Of a stretch of 64,000 nt of DNA, positions 1 to 9,700 are shown piece by piece (the stretch's first letter is position 1; each line of letters begins with the position of its first letter). A model generated the notes under the pieces. That model searched no databases and was not told where the DNA came from. It saw nothing but the letters and a program-made list of their open reading frames with translations. This DNA comes from Corynebacterium sp. zg-331 (GTDB lineage Bacteria > Actinomycetota > Actinomycetes > Mycobacteriales > Mycobacteriaceae), in NCBI RefSeq assembly GCF_014267345.1, contig NZ_JACMYD010000001.1, positions 186,001-250,000 of the forward strand. Reading direction: 5' to 3'. A program made the translations under genes and the position numbers.

Positions 1-579
1 GAAACGGAGCATACCGTACGCGGCTGCTACTCGGGCCGCAGCGACCCCGCGCTCACGGACAAGGGGATCGCGCAAGCCCATCGGGCGGCCGAGGTCGTGC
101 GTGCGCTCGTCGGCAATACCACCCCGATCGTCGTGTCTTCCCCCCTGGCTCGGGCGCGCAGCACCGCGCAGGAGGTGGCTCGGGCGCTGGGTGGGTCGGT
201 CTCCGTGGAGGAAGACCTCATCGAGCTGGACTTTGGCGATTGGGACGGCAAGGAGTTTTCCCAGGCACAGGTGGAGTACCCACGGCTGCATGCCGCTTGG
301 TTGGCCGATACCTCGGTGGCGCCTCCCGGCGGGGAATCCCTCGATGATCTGCATCGGCGTGTGGTGCGGTTGCGGCAGCGGCTGCTGCGCCAGTACGAGG
401 GTTCCACGGTGGTGCTGGTCAGCCACGTTAACCCCATCAAGTCCCTCCTGCGCCAGGCACTCGATCACGGCCCGGAGTTTTTCCACCGCGCTTTCGTGGA
501 GATCGCCTCGGTTTCCCTCGTGGAGTTCATCGGTGAACGGGGACTGCTCCGGGGCATGAACATGGGTAATGCCGGCTAG
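1..579 (+). CDS. RNase H/acid phosphatase, C-terminal histidine-phosphatase domain (5' truncated)
   Basis: The frame is open from base 1, so the gene begins upstream of the window. The first residues (ETEHTVRGCYSGRSDPALT) follow directly on the RHG phospho-histidine signature of the phosphoglycerate mutase/CobC superfamily, whose catalytic His must lie just outside. The second catalytic His is visible in VSHVNPIKSLLRQAL, and the acid residue lies in the usual ELDFGDWDG region. In actinobacteria the gene beside rnpB is usually a fusion of N-terminal RNase HI and C-terminal phosphatase (Rv2228c type); that fusion is inferred from the locus, since only the phosphatase half is visible. A standalone alpha-ribazole phosphatase-like protein is the alternative. 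The gene ends about 40 bases before rnpB. Confidence 0.8.
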   Translation, partial: ETEHTVRGCYSGRSDPALTDKGIAQAHRAAEVVRALVGNTTPIVVSSPLARARSTAQEVARALGGSVSVEEDLIELDFGDWDGKEFSQAQVEYPRLHAAWLADTSVAPPGGESLDDLHRRVVRLRQRLLRQYEGSTVVLVSHVNPIKSLLRQALDHGPEFFHRAFVEIASVSLVEFIGERGLLRGMNMGNAG

Positions 580-621
580 CGCTTTTCTCTTCACGCGGTG
601 GGGGGGTATCCTTAAAAACCG

Positions 622-1036
622 CGAATGAGCCGATCGGGCGAACGCGTCAGGGTGAACCGCCTGCCCGTGCGGGAAGGCATCCTGCCGAGGAAAGTCCGGA
701 CTCCACAGGGCGCGGTGGTTGCTAACGGCAACCCGGGGCGACCCGCGGGAAAGTGCAACAGAAAGTAGACTGCCCGCGCCATAGGCGTGGGTGAGGGTGA
801 AAGGGTGCGGTAAGAGCGCACCGGCGGGGCAGGTGACTGCTCCGGCTAGGTAAACCCCACCGGGAGCAAGGCAACGAGGCGCATCACGTGGTGCGCCGGG
901 AGCGGACGACCGAGGGCTGCCCGCCCGAGTCCGCAGGTAGCTGCTTGAGGCGATCAGTGATGATCGACCCAGATGGATGTTCGCCGCCGCCCACCTGGGG
1001 CGGGGACAGAATCCGGCTCATAGATCGACTCATTCG
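622..1036 (+). ncRNA. rnpB: RNase P RNA, bacterial class A
   Basis: Catalytic RNA that matures the 5' ends of tRNAs. The universal block GAGGAAAGTCCGGACTCC lies at about 688-705 and the 3' conserved ACAGAATCCGGCTCAT at about 1009-1024. The ends were set by the terminal P1 helix: bases 622-635 pair with 1023-1036 with one mismatch. Small open frames crossing this region are not genes. The convergent GalK-like gene stops only 12 bases beyond the 3' end. Confidence 0.97.
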
Positions 1037-1047
1037 CCCCTATTTTC

Positions 1048-2289
1048 TTATGCCCCGTGGGGAACGTGGGCGATATCTCCGGCGTGCAGACGAACCACCT
1101 CGAGTCCCTGTCCACCCGAGGTGGCGATTTCCTCCTGCACGATGCGCGTGTGCAGGGAAGCAGCGTGCTCCGCATCGACAAGAACGGTGACCCAGCGCGA
1201 AAGGCCGGCATGGGCGGGACGCACGCTCATTGCCCCGTGCCGCAAACAGATCTGTGTCAGCGGGGTGTGTTCCTCTTGATACGCCTCGGTGATGGCTGCC
1301 CGGGATTCGTTGAGCAGCATCGGTACCTCGTCGGTGCGTCGGCCTCGCAGCAGGGACACCAGGCGGTGGCTTCGCCGAGTTTCGGCCTCCCAGAAGGCCA
1401 GGAGTGTGGCGGCCTCCTCGAGCGAGGGGTAACCCTGCGGGCCATGTACGGCAAACACCGCTTTCAACCAATCCAGAACCCGGGGAGTGGCATCGGGAAG
1501 CAACCGCAGGTACTCAGTGCCAAAGGCGTGGGTAGCGTCCTTGATGAGGCGGTGTCGTGCCTGCTGATCCTTGGAGTTGAGGCTTGGAGATGTGGAATCT
1601 ATTGCGTGGGGGTCCTCACCACTGACGCCGATCGCCAGTGCCACGGCCTCGGAAGAGTGTAGTGCCGGAACGTCGGTCACCGAGCCATCGGAGTAATCCA
1701 CCACGCAGGGCCTTCCCGGTCGACCCCGCAGGGAAGCGATGTGACGGGTACGCACCACGGAGTCGTCAAGGTAACGCGCTGCTTGAGAACATGCGGAGGC
1801 CAGTCGAGCCCGCGCTGGCGCATCCGAGGCGTCGTGGGCCTCGGGGTACAAGGCAAGCCCGAGTGCCGTGTCGAAGGAATGACGCGCCCCGAGACCAGAG
1901 CCTAAAGGAACATCGGAGCATACGGTGATATCGAACCCGGTGGTGTCTCTACTGAGCATTTGCCGTTGAATAAGTGTAGTGATCAGGCGCGCGGCCCGCT
2001 GCGCCATATCGGAACCGGTACCGGTATGACGCAAGCGAGCGGTGGCGAGGGAGATCCGCACGCCGGCGAATTCGCCGCGCAGGCAGACGCATCCGTCCTC
2101 CCGGGGACTGAGTACTACCGCGGTGGCTAGGTTCAAGGGGAGCATGACCACCGTGCCGCCGAAGGCCTCTGTGTGTTCGCCGACGATGCACCAGGTGCCC
2201 GGTGCCTGGGCACCGAGGAAGGCGGGCACCGAGGTGTGGCTGCGGTGCAGTGCCCGGGCGCGATCCATAACCGAGGGGGATGGCAGCAT
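1048..2289 (-). CDS. Galactokinase-like GHMP kinase family protein, active site degraded
   Basis: 413 aa, close to galactokinase length. GHMP features: N-terminal GEHTEAFGG, matching the galactokinase signature GEHTDYNGG, and a PLGSGLG glycine loop near residue 150. Key positions differ. The signature GRVNLIGEH reads GTWCIVGEH, losing the catalytic Arg and the Asn. The loop lacks the usual SSSA. The GIMDQ block with the catalytic Asp is not recognisable; the aligned stretch reads DSVVRTRHIASL, followed by a recognisable VVDYSDGS. Inference: a pseudoenzyme or a kinase with changed specificity. It stands alone, convergent with rnpB, with no galE/galT nearby. ATG at 2289 has AGGAG 11 bases upstream. 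Confidence 0.65.
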   Translation of the reverse strand: MLPSPSVMDRARALHRSHTSVPAFLGAQAPGTWCIVGEHTEAFGGTVVMLPLNLATAVVLSPREDGCVCLRGEFAGVRISLATARLRHTGTGSDMAQRAARLITTLIQRQMLSRDTTGFDITVCSDVPLGSGLGARHSFDTALGLALYPEAHDASDAPARARLASACSQAARYLDDSVVRTRHIASLRGRPGRPCVVDYSDGSVTDVPALHSSEAVALAIGVSGEDPHAIDSTSPSLNSKDQQARHRLIKDATHAFGTEYLRLLPDATPRVLDWLKAVFAVHGPQGYPSLEEAATLLAFWEAETRRSHRLVSLLRGRRTDEVPMLLNESRAAITEAYQEEHTPLTQICLRHGAMSVRPAHAGLSRWVTVLVDAEHAASLHTRIVQEEIATSGGQGLEVVRLHAGDIAHVPHGA

Positions 2290-2460
2290 AATGGCGATGG
2301 CTCCTGGTGATACGGGGATGGCTCTGAGACGGGGAACATCGATATTCTAGTAGCGACCTCGATGTGCTTTGCTGGCGGTGGGGGCCGACGCGACGGAATC
2401 CCCTGCGCGCTTGACCGCCGGTAGACGCCGATTTCCACCGAAGGAAAGAGATAATAAAGA

Positions 2461-2643
2461 ATGCGGGAAAAAGAAGAACAGTGGTTTTATCACCCGGGCA
2501 CCGGAGAAGTAACGCAGGGTTTGCGGGGTTCGTGGAACGATCGCATGGGACCTTACGCCACGCGCGAGGAAGCCGAACGTGCCCTCGATACTGCCGCGCG
2601 GCGCAATGATGCTTACGATGCCCAAGATGACGGCTGGGACTGA
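2461..2643 (+). CDS. Small SPOR-like conserved protein
   Basis: 60 aa, acidic, soluble. The core EQWFYHPGTGEV, GSWNDRMGPYATREEAERAL reads like a short SPOR-type fold: an aromatic strand, then a GPYATREEA segment resembling the GPF/Y-x-s-r-e-e-A pattern of SPOR repeats. No signal peptide or membrane segment, so a periplasmic peptidoglycan-binding role as in classical SPOR proteins is not supported. An AAGGAAAGAG stretch lies upstream of the ATG. It runs towards the CYTH-CHAD gene (22-base gap, convergent). Small proteins of this kind are common in actinobacteria; function unknown. Confidence 0.7.
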   Translation: MREKEEQWFYHPGTGEVTQGLRGSWNDRMGPYATREEAERALDTAARRNDAYDAQDDGWD

Positions 2644-2665
2644 CGTCTTCTGCGGAGTTCGCTTC

Positions 2666-4318
2666 TTAAGCGATGGAGTGTTTGAATCGCTTATAACTGG
2701 ATTTTACTGAGCGGTGACGGTGATCGATCTCCCGGAGGATCTTTCTCGACCGTTCTCGTTCCGCCTGGTAGAGCAGGCCATACGCGAAAGTGTCCTCCGT
2801 GCGGCCTGCGGCCTGACGTGCCCTTTTGAGAATAAGCTCGCACACGGACACGGAATATTGCGCTTCTAGCAGAGTATCCACCAGCTGCTTTGAGGCCTTG
2901 GACAAGCGGGCGGAATCGTAGGGCGTAAACTCTCGGGCCACCCGTGATACCGTGCGCAGACGCTCTGCGACCTTGTGCATCTGAGAAAGATGTTCCTCGT
3001 ACTCCAACTCGGTCACCTCGGGATCATCAAATACCTCGAGCGCGGAGCTACGGAGCTTCTTGAAATCCACGTAACTTCGCTTCACTGCGCGCACGATGAT
3101 GGCAGTGGCCTTGCGGCGTTCCATTCTTCCCGGCAACGGGGGATCGGCCAAAAATTCGTCGAGGGTATCGAGCATGGTCAGATACCGCTCAGAGTTAAGG
3201 GCTACTGTCACCCTGTGATAAGCACGGTTTTTTCGGGAATCCACATCGTGCTCTAGGCGCTGGCGCGCCTGGTGATCGATGAGTTTGGTGCCATCGGCAT
3301 CAAGCAGATCGTGCACCTGTGCGGCTACGGCATCCGCATCGCAGGCGCGATGAAGAACGGCGGTGAGCTGTTCCAATTCCGTTTCGATGCCGGAGGCGGT
3401 AGCGATGCGGTTATCCCAGCGTTCGTGAGCAAAGAGCTCAATGAACATGGTGAGCACACTGCGTAAATCCCGCGTGGCGTTGAGCATTGTGCGTACCGAC
3501 CGGCGATCACTGCGGCGCGCACCGGGATCCTGTTCCACCAACGAATCACGGGTGGCAATCAGCGCGTGCAGAACGCCAGCAAAGGCCTCGTCTCGGTCGT
3601 CGTATTTGCGGAAAACCAGGGGGATCGGCGGAGTGGGGGCTGACTCGAAGCTTGTGCCTAGGGCGGTCAGCAGCTTGGAGGGAGAATGAGAATCCATGGC
3701 ACCTACGGTGGTGAGTTGTTCGTCGGCGGATTCGAGAATCTGACGGCCTAACTTTGTGGTTGCCAGGGATTCTGCCAATTCGAATTCCCACTCGCGCCAG
3801 CGGCGTGGTTCCGGCGAGGCATCGGGTAGCAGCGACCATGCCGTTACCCGGTCATCGCAAAAATCGGCCACCGTGCTGCCGTCTTCGGCCCTGAGACTGG
3901 ATTCCACTCGGAGGTTATCAACTTGCGCGATAGGGATGAGCTTATGCCTACGGACTATGGCTCGAACGTGGTGGAGAAGCTCAGCAGGAATGGGATCGGT
4001 TGCGCCGTAGACGACGGATGGACACTCGCCTTCCGGGTTTGTATCCGTGTTGAGCGTTGCGCCGATCTCCGTGCGGCCGCTGCCAGTATCGGGAAGTTTG
4101 AGATGCCAGCCATCGTCCTTCCCACCAAGGCGCCGTCGCAAGGTAATTTTAGAGCGCGTGAGCCGGAGATCGCGGGTGTCGTAATAGATAGCCGTGAGCT
4201 CGTATCGCTGTGCGGCATCGATGGAGTGAACGTTGAGAATCTTGGTGAGATCCGGCACGGAATCGGTGGAGTGGACGGAATACTTGGTTTCTACTTCAAG
4301 GAGATGGGTGGTGCTCAT
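2666..4318 (-). CDS. CYTH and CHAD domain protein
   Basis: 550 aa. The N-terminal CYTH domain opens with the ExExK motif (LEVETKYSV) and carries the paired basic/acidic strands of triphosphate tunnel enzymes (TLRRRLGG, WHLKLP). The second half (about 240-550) is a helical, His/Arg-rich CHAD domain (RSVRTMLNATRDLRSVL, RRKATAIIVRAVKRSYVDFKKL) expected to bind polyphosphate. Such proteins are proposed to act on or bind inorganic polyphosphate. The ATG at 4318 is chosen because GAGAGG sits 6 bases upstream; an in-frame ATG at 4345 lacks such a site. The upstream hypothetical gene ends 40 bases away on the same strand, so cotranscription is possible. Confidence 0.88.
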   Translation of the reverse strand: MSTTHLLEVETKYSVHSTDSVPDLTKILNVHSIDAAQRYELTAIYYDTRDLRLTRSKITLRRRLGGKDDGWHLKLPDTGSGRTEIGATLNTDTNPEGECPSVVYGATDPIPAELLHHVRAIVRRHKLIPIAQVDNLRVESSLRAEDGSTVADFCDDRVTAWSLLPDASPEPRRWREWEFELAESLATTKLGRQILESADEQLTTVGAMDSHSPSKLLTALGTSFESAPTPPIPLVFRKYDDRDEAFAGVLHALIATRDSLVEQDPGARRSDRRSVRTMLNATRDLRSVLTMFIELFAHERWDNRIATASGIETELEQLTAVLHRACDADAVAAQVHDLLDADGTKLIDHQARQRLEHDVDSRKNRAYHRVTVALNSERYLTMLDTLDEFLADPPLPGRMERRKATAIIVRAVKRSYVDFKKLRSSALEVFDDPEVTELEYEEHLSQMHKVAERLRTVSRVAREFTPYDSARLSKASKQLVDTLLEAQYSVSVCELILKRARQAAGRTEDTFAYGLLYQAERERSRKILREIDHRHRSVKSSYKRFKHSIA

Positions 4319-4358
4319 GAGGATCCTCTCGGAATGCTGATACAAGACGGGCGAGACG

Positions 4359-5108
4359 CTAGGCTGCGTGGCTGATTACCGATTCCAGGGTAGCCGGGTT
4401 GCTGAGGAGAACCGCCTCCGCGGCCGTGATGCCATCGCGGTAACCCACTACGTCCGAGGGATGTGGTGGGAGGAGACAAGGGTACGCGAGGGGCAGGAGC
4501 GTGGACATACGTTGGGCATAGCCGAGCATGAAGCTTGGACGATAGGGGCGTGCGGTGCCTTCATGGGCGCGGTCATGGAGTCTCTGATGAAGAAGAATCT
4601 GCTGATGGTTGTTGAGGTTTTCGAATAACACGGTGGCGCGTTGGTGATGACCCACCGGGGCAATGAGCGCGGCGATCCCCCGAGAATCCAGTAGAAGAGC
4701 ATGGGCCTGATACACCTGAGCCACCACGCGCAGGAGGAAGAATTGCTGCCGAATCCACGGACCGTGGAGGTGAATCCGCATCGAGAGTTGGTGGTGCTGA
4801 CGGGGTAGAGGAGCGAAAGATAAGCCCGGAGGCGGAGCGAGAAAAGAAGCATCCGAGAGGGGAGGGTACCTTTGTGCTGGCATGGTGGTAACCGTGGGCG
4901 GGTGTTGTTGTGAGTTCCCCGGGATGCTGAGCGCGTTCTGATAACGCCACCACAGTTTCACCGTTTGCGGCACCGAGGCATCGCGCTGCACGTGACGCAG
5001 GGCCGTGGGCAAGAGATGGTGGATGGTACGCCCAGTAATGTGCAGGATGTCGTCGGCGGTCCAGCCGGTGCGCGCGGCGTGGTACAGGACGGGCATTGAA
5101 TCGATCAT
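4359..5108 (-). CDS. Hypothetical protein (unrecognised)
   Basis: 249 aa, unusually rich in His, Gln and Leu. I do not recognise a family with confidence. It has a helical N-terminus (TADDILHITGRTIHHLL), a His-rich middle, a hydrophobic stretch (RVVAQVYQAHALLLDSRGIAALIA), and a C-terminus RPSFMLGYAQRMSTLL and GYRDGITAAEAVLLS that recalls the tail of DUF2786-associated proteins, but the DUF2786 N-terminal block is absent. No signal peptide. It lies immediately upstream of the CYTH-CHAD gene on the same strand and divergent from glnA2. Start could be ATG 5108 or 5096. Confidence 0.55.
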   Translation of the reverse strand: MIDSMPVLYHAARTGWTADDILHITGRTIHHLLPTALRHVQRDASVPQTVKLWWRYQNALSIPGNSQQHPPTVTTMPAQRYPPLSDASFLAPPPGLSFAPLPRQHHQLSMRIHLHGPWIRQQFFLLRVVAQVYQAHALLLDSRGIAALIAPVGHHQRATVLFENLNNHQQILLHQRLHDRAHEGTARPYRPSFMLGYAQRMSTLLPLAYPCLLPPHPSDVVGYRDGITAAEAVLLSNPATLESVISHAA

Positions 5109-5315
5109 CAGTTCTATCCAATCATAGTGGTTGCGTCTCCGTGAGGAGGCTTGGGCTCACTCACCATTGGCATGACTCGCATGATATGGTGTGTGGGCCG
5201 TGGCTACCCCCATGTGTTCGAAAATATATTCCCATACCCTCGCTGTGCAGCCCCGATGGGTTGATATCGTTACCCCCACCGGTGAGAGGAAAGTGTGGGT
5301 TGGCCCTTGACGGCT

Positions 5316-5321
5316 TACAGT
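5316..5321 (+). promoter_or_regulatory. -10 box, leaderless glnA2 promoter
   Basis: TACAGT followed by six bases (GGTGGC) and then the glnA2 ATG at 5328. No convincing Shine-Dalgarno sequence precedes the ATG, so transcription is predicted to start at or next to the start codon. Confidence 0.55.
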
Positions 5322-5327
5322 GGTGGC

Positions 5328-6671
5328 ATGAACAGTCAGCAAGAGTTTGTGCTACGCACCGTGGAGGAACGCGATATCAAGTTCATCCGCCTGTGGTTCA
5401 CGGATATCCTGGGATACCTCAAATCCGTGATGATGTCGCCTTCGGAGCTGGAGAGCGCCTTCGAGGAGGGTGTGGGCTTCGATGGATCCGCCATCGAAGG
5501 CTTCTCGCGCATTTCCGAGGCGGATACCATCGCGCTGCCGGATCCGTCAACCTTCCAGATTCTCCCCTTCGATGAGGGGGCCGAGGTGCAAACGGCGCGG
5601 ATGTTTTGTGATATTTCTATGCCAGATGGTCAACCCTCGTGGAATGATCCTAGGCAGGTACTGCGTAGACAGGTGCGACAGGCTGCGGATGAAGGGTTTA
5701 CCTGCATCATTTCCCCGGAGATCGAGTTTTATCTGTGCACGAATACCGCTCCGGAGGATGCAGATCCGCAGCCAAAACCTACCGATAATGGTGGATACTT
5801 CGATCAGTCCACGCGTAATGCCACGCCCAAGTTTCGCAGGCAAGCAATGTTGGCCTTGGAGGCGGTGGGAATCGCTACGGAGTTTTCTCATCACGAAACC
5901 GCACCCGGTCAACAGGAAATCGATCTGCGTCATGCAGAAGCGTTGACGATGGCCGACAATGTGATGACTTTCCGCTATCTGATGAAGCAGGTAGCTCTAC
6001 GTAATGGCGCCCAGGCTACCTTTATGCCAAAGCCATTTCAGCAATGGGCTGGTTCCGCTATGCATAGTCACATCTCTCTCTTTGAAGGGGATAGTAATGC
6101 GTTCCATGATCCCGACGCCGAATATTCGCTTTCGGATACTGCTAAACAATTTATCGCAGGTATCCTGCGGCATGCTCCGGAAATTTCTGCCGTTACCAAC
6201 CAGTGGGTCAATTCTTATAAGAGGATCATCTTCGGTGATGAGGCTCCCACAGCGGCTACCTGGGGGGTGTCCAATCGTTCTGCTTTGGTGCGGGTGCCGA
6301 CCTACCGTTTGACCAAGGCGGATTCGCGCCGGGTAGAAGTGCGTAGTATTGATAGTGGATGCAATCCATACTTGGCTTATGCTGCGCTTTTGGCGGCTGG
6401 TTTGAAGGGGATACGGGAGGGGTATGACCTGGGGGATCCGGCGGAGGATAATATTTCCCAATTGACGCGGAGGGAACGCCGGGCAATGGGCTACGTAGAT
6501 TTACCTTCTAGTCTGGATCAGGCGCTGCATCGGTTGGAGGATTCTGAGTTGATGGCGGAGGTTTTAGGCGAGCGAGTGTATGAATTTTTCCTGCGTTCTA
6601 AGTGGCGGGAGTGGAGTGATTATCAAGAGCAGATCACTTCTTGGGAATTGCGGAACAATTTTAATTATTGA
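5328..6671 (+). CDS. glnA2: Glutamine synthetase GlnA2 (type I, alpha-like)
   Basis: 447 aa. Catalyses ATP-dependent amidation of glutamate. Family blocks are intact: GVGFDGSAIEGF near the N-terminus, SPEIEFYL with metal-binding Glu, APGQQEIDLR, AGSAMHSHIS, the glutamate-binding RIIFGDEAPTAATWG and VEVRSIDSGCNPYLAYA. It lacks the NLYxLPP adenylylation block seen in the second glutamine synthetase at 19251-20687, so GlnE control at that site is not expected. ATG 5328 is chosen over an in-frame GTG 33 bases upstream because the protein then starts with the usual MNSQQEFVLRTVEERDIKF. glnE follows after 51 bases, the same pairing as in mycobacteria and corynebacteria. Confidence 0.95.
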   Translation: MNSQQEFVLRTVEERDIKFIRLWFTDILGYLKSVMMSPSELESAFEEGVGFDGSAIEGFSRISEADTIALPDPSTFQILPFDEGAEVQTARMFCDISMPDGQPSWNDPRQVLRRQVRQAADEGFTCIISPEIEFYLCTNTAPEDADPQPKPTDNGGYFDQSTRNATPKFRRQAMLALEAVGIATEFSHHETAPGQQEIDLRHAEALTMADNVMTFRYLMKQVALRNGAQATFMPKPFQQWAGSAMHSHISLFEGDSNAFHDPDAEYSLSDTAKQFIAGILRHAPEISAVTNQWVNSYKRIIFGDEAPTAATWGVSNRSALVRVPTYRLTKADSRRVEVRSIDSGCNPYLAYAALLAAGLKGIREGYDLGDPAEDNISQLTRRERRAMGYVDLPSSLDQALHRLEDSELMAEVLGERVYEFFLRSKWREWSDYQEQITSWELRNNFNY

Positions 6672-6722
6672 GATGGATCTTGGTGGAGTTATTGAGATTT
6701 TTTCTAGTGAGAGTCGGGAGTA

Positions 6723-9700
6723 ATGGTGTTGTCGGAATCTCGCGTTTCTATTCCTGCTCCTGCCTTTTTAGGCTTGAAAGGAGATCGTGCGGCGGAGGAT
6801 ATAAAACGGCTGGGCTGGGATAATGAGGAATCCTTCGATGTTTTATGGGCGCTGGCCGGTTCCGGAGACCCCGATCAAGCTCTGAATATTCTTGTTCGAT
6901 TAATTCCCGTGCTGGAGGAACGTGGTGAGGCCACGCAATTCCAAAAGATGCTTCGAGAAAACCATGCTTTTCGCGTTCGCCTCATGGCTTTGGCAGGGGG
7001 GTCCGTGGCACTGGGTGATGATTTGGTGGCGCATCCGGATTCGTGGAGAGAGCTCGTCGAAGATTTGCCGAGCCGGATGGATATGATGAGAGGGCTGCTT
7101 GGGGTGCTCGATGCTGTTCCGGCGTTGAGTGAGGAATATGAGGGGCGGCAGGATCCGGCTCGTATGGATTTAAGTGAGGCGGGTACCTATCGGGCGCGGT
7201 TGTCTGATGTACAAGCGCAGCGTCGATTAAAGGAGCGGTATCGTCTTTTTTTGATGCGGATCGCTGCTCACGATCTAGCGGGAACGTATCCTTCGACAAA
7301 GAGGCATCGAGGATTGGCCCCAGTTCCATTTGATAGGGTGACGCGTCTACTCTCCGATCTGGCCGATGCCGCTCTTACCGCAAGCCTTGCCATTGCGGTA
7401 GAAAACGTCTATGGAAACTCTCCTATCGATGGTCGAATTGCCGTTGTGGCCCTGGGGAAGTGTGGGGCCCGGGAACTAAATTACATCTCCGATGTTGATG
7501 TTATGTTTGTGGTTAGCGAGGTGACGCCTCGTATTACTCGCCTGGCGGGAGAGTGTGCTCGGATTGGCTCCCAGAATTTTTTTGAGGTGGATGCCAATCT
7601 GCGTCCGGAGGGCCGTTCGGGTGCCTTGGTTCGTACGGTGGATTCGTATCGTACTTATTATTTGCGGTGGGCGGAGACGTGGGAGTTCCAGGCTTTGCTC
7701 AAATCCCGTCCCCAGACTGGTTATCTTCCGCTAGGGGAGGAATACTGCGAGACGTTACTCCCATTGGTATGGGGGGCGAGCCAGAGGGAATCCTTTGTGG
7801 AGGATATTCAGGCTATGAGGCGCAGGGTGCTTGATAATGTTCCTGCCGCCATGAGAGAACGGGAATTGAAGCTCGGTCGTGGTGGCCTGCGTGACGTGGA
7901 GTTTGCCGTGCAGCTTCTGCAGTTGGTGCACGGGCGATCCGATGAATCGCTGCGAGTCTCCGCGACTGTATCCGCCCTACGCGCATTGATGGAAGCGGGA
8001 ACCATCGGCCGTGAGGATGGTCAAGGACTTATTCAGGCGTACGAGTTTTTGCGCCTTCTGGAACACCGATTGCAATTGTATCGCTTACGGCGTACCCATA
8101 GCTTACCTGAGGAAAACGATTATCCGGCGCTGACTCGTCTAGCCCTTACGTCCGGATATGGGGCGAGTGATGGGAAATCATCGCTGGATAATTTGCGTAT
8201 CACGCTGCGCCGTGTTCGTTTTCTTATTTCCGAGTTGCATTCAAAGTTATTTTATCGACCACTGCTTAACTCTGTGGTTAATATGTCGGTGGATACTCTT
8301 AAACTTTCTCCTGGTGCGGCAAAGCTCCAATTGGCAGCCTTGGGGTATCGATTCCCGGATCGAGCATTTGAGCACCTCATGGCTTTGGCCTCGGGGAGCA
8401 GTAGGAAAAGCAAGATTCAGGCGATGCTCCTACCTACATTGATGGATTGGCTCTCGCAGACGGCTGACCCCGATGCCGGTTTGCTTAATTATCGTAAGCT
8501 TTCGGATGCGGCTTATGAGCGCAGCTGGTTTCTTCGGCTCTTGCGCGATGAAGGTGTAGTAGGGCAGCGCTTGATGGCGATCTTAGGTTCCTCTCCCTAT
8601 ACCGCGGATCTTATTATCTCCTCGCCGGATTTCGTCAAGGTTCTGGGTGATGGGGCCAGTGGACCCAAGATCCTGGATAAGGCCCCCGGCACGGTTTCTT
8701 CTTCGTTGGTTGCTGCTGCGGGTAGACACCGTGATCCGGATAAGGCTATTGCCATTGCTCGTGGCTTACGCAGAACAGAGTTGGCGCGCTTGGCGTCGGC
8801 AGATTTGTTGGGCATGATGGATGTGCGAGCGGTATGTCGGGGTCTATCGATGGTGTGGAACGCAGTCCTTGAGGCGGCTCTTCAGGCGGAAATCCGCAGC
8901 AGACTGCCGTTGGACGAGGGGGGAGAGAGCCGGGGCGTTGAGGGGGCCCCCGCACGCATCGCGGTGATTGGGATGGGGAGGCTTGGGGGCGCGGAACTGG
9001 GCTTCGGTTCCGATGCGGACGTGATGTTCGTGGCGGAGCCGCAGGCAGGTCACGATGAGCATGAGGCGCTGCGTTGGGCTGCCACAGTATGCGAGTCCCT
9101 GCGTTCTCGGTTAGCGAAACCCTCGGGAGATCCCCCGCTGGAAGTGGATCTGGGTCTGCGTCCGGAGGGGCGCAGCGGGGCGGTGGTGCGTTCCATTGCT
9201 TCGTATCGACGTTATTACTCGTCCTGGGGTGAGGTTTGGGAAACGCAGGCGCTTCTGCGGGCGACGGTGGTAGCCGGCGATCGGGAGGTGGGAATCGAGT
9301 TTCTGCGCATGATTGACGAGTTTCGCTATCCCCGGGATGGGATGTCCGCAACGGCTATTAGGGAGGTGCGGAGGATGAAGGCCCGGGTGGATGAGGAACG
9401 CTTGCCGCGCGGCGCGGATCGCAATACGCACACCAAGCTTGGGCGTGGTGCGCTCACCGATATTGAATGGACGGTGCAGTTGCTTATTATGATGCACGCA
9501 CATGAATATCCCGCCTTGCATAATACCTCGACATTGGAGGTATTAGACGTACTAGAGGCAGAATCTATTGTGCCCGCGGAGCAGGTGAGGGTGCTGCGTG
9601 AGGCTTGGCTGGAGGCCACGAATGTACGCAATGCTTTGGTGCTCGTGCGAGGAAAGAGGACGGATCAAATCCCAGAACCGGGCCCTCAGCTGGCTCAGGT

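Noticed and set aside
888..1211. Short open frames on both strands
   Set aside because: They lie within or overlap RNase P RNA and the end of the GalK-like gene.
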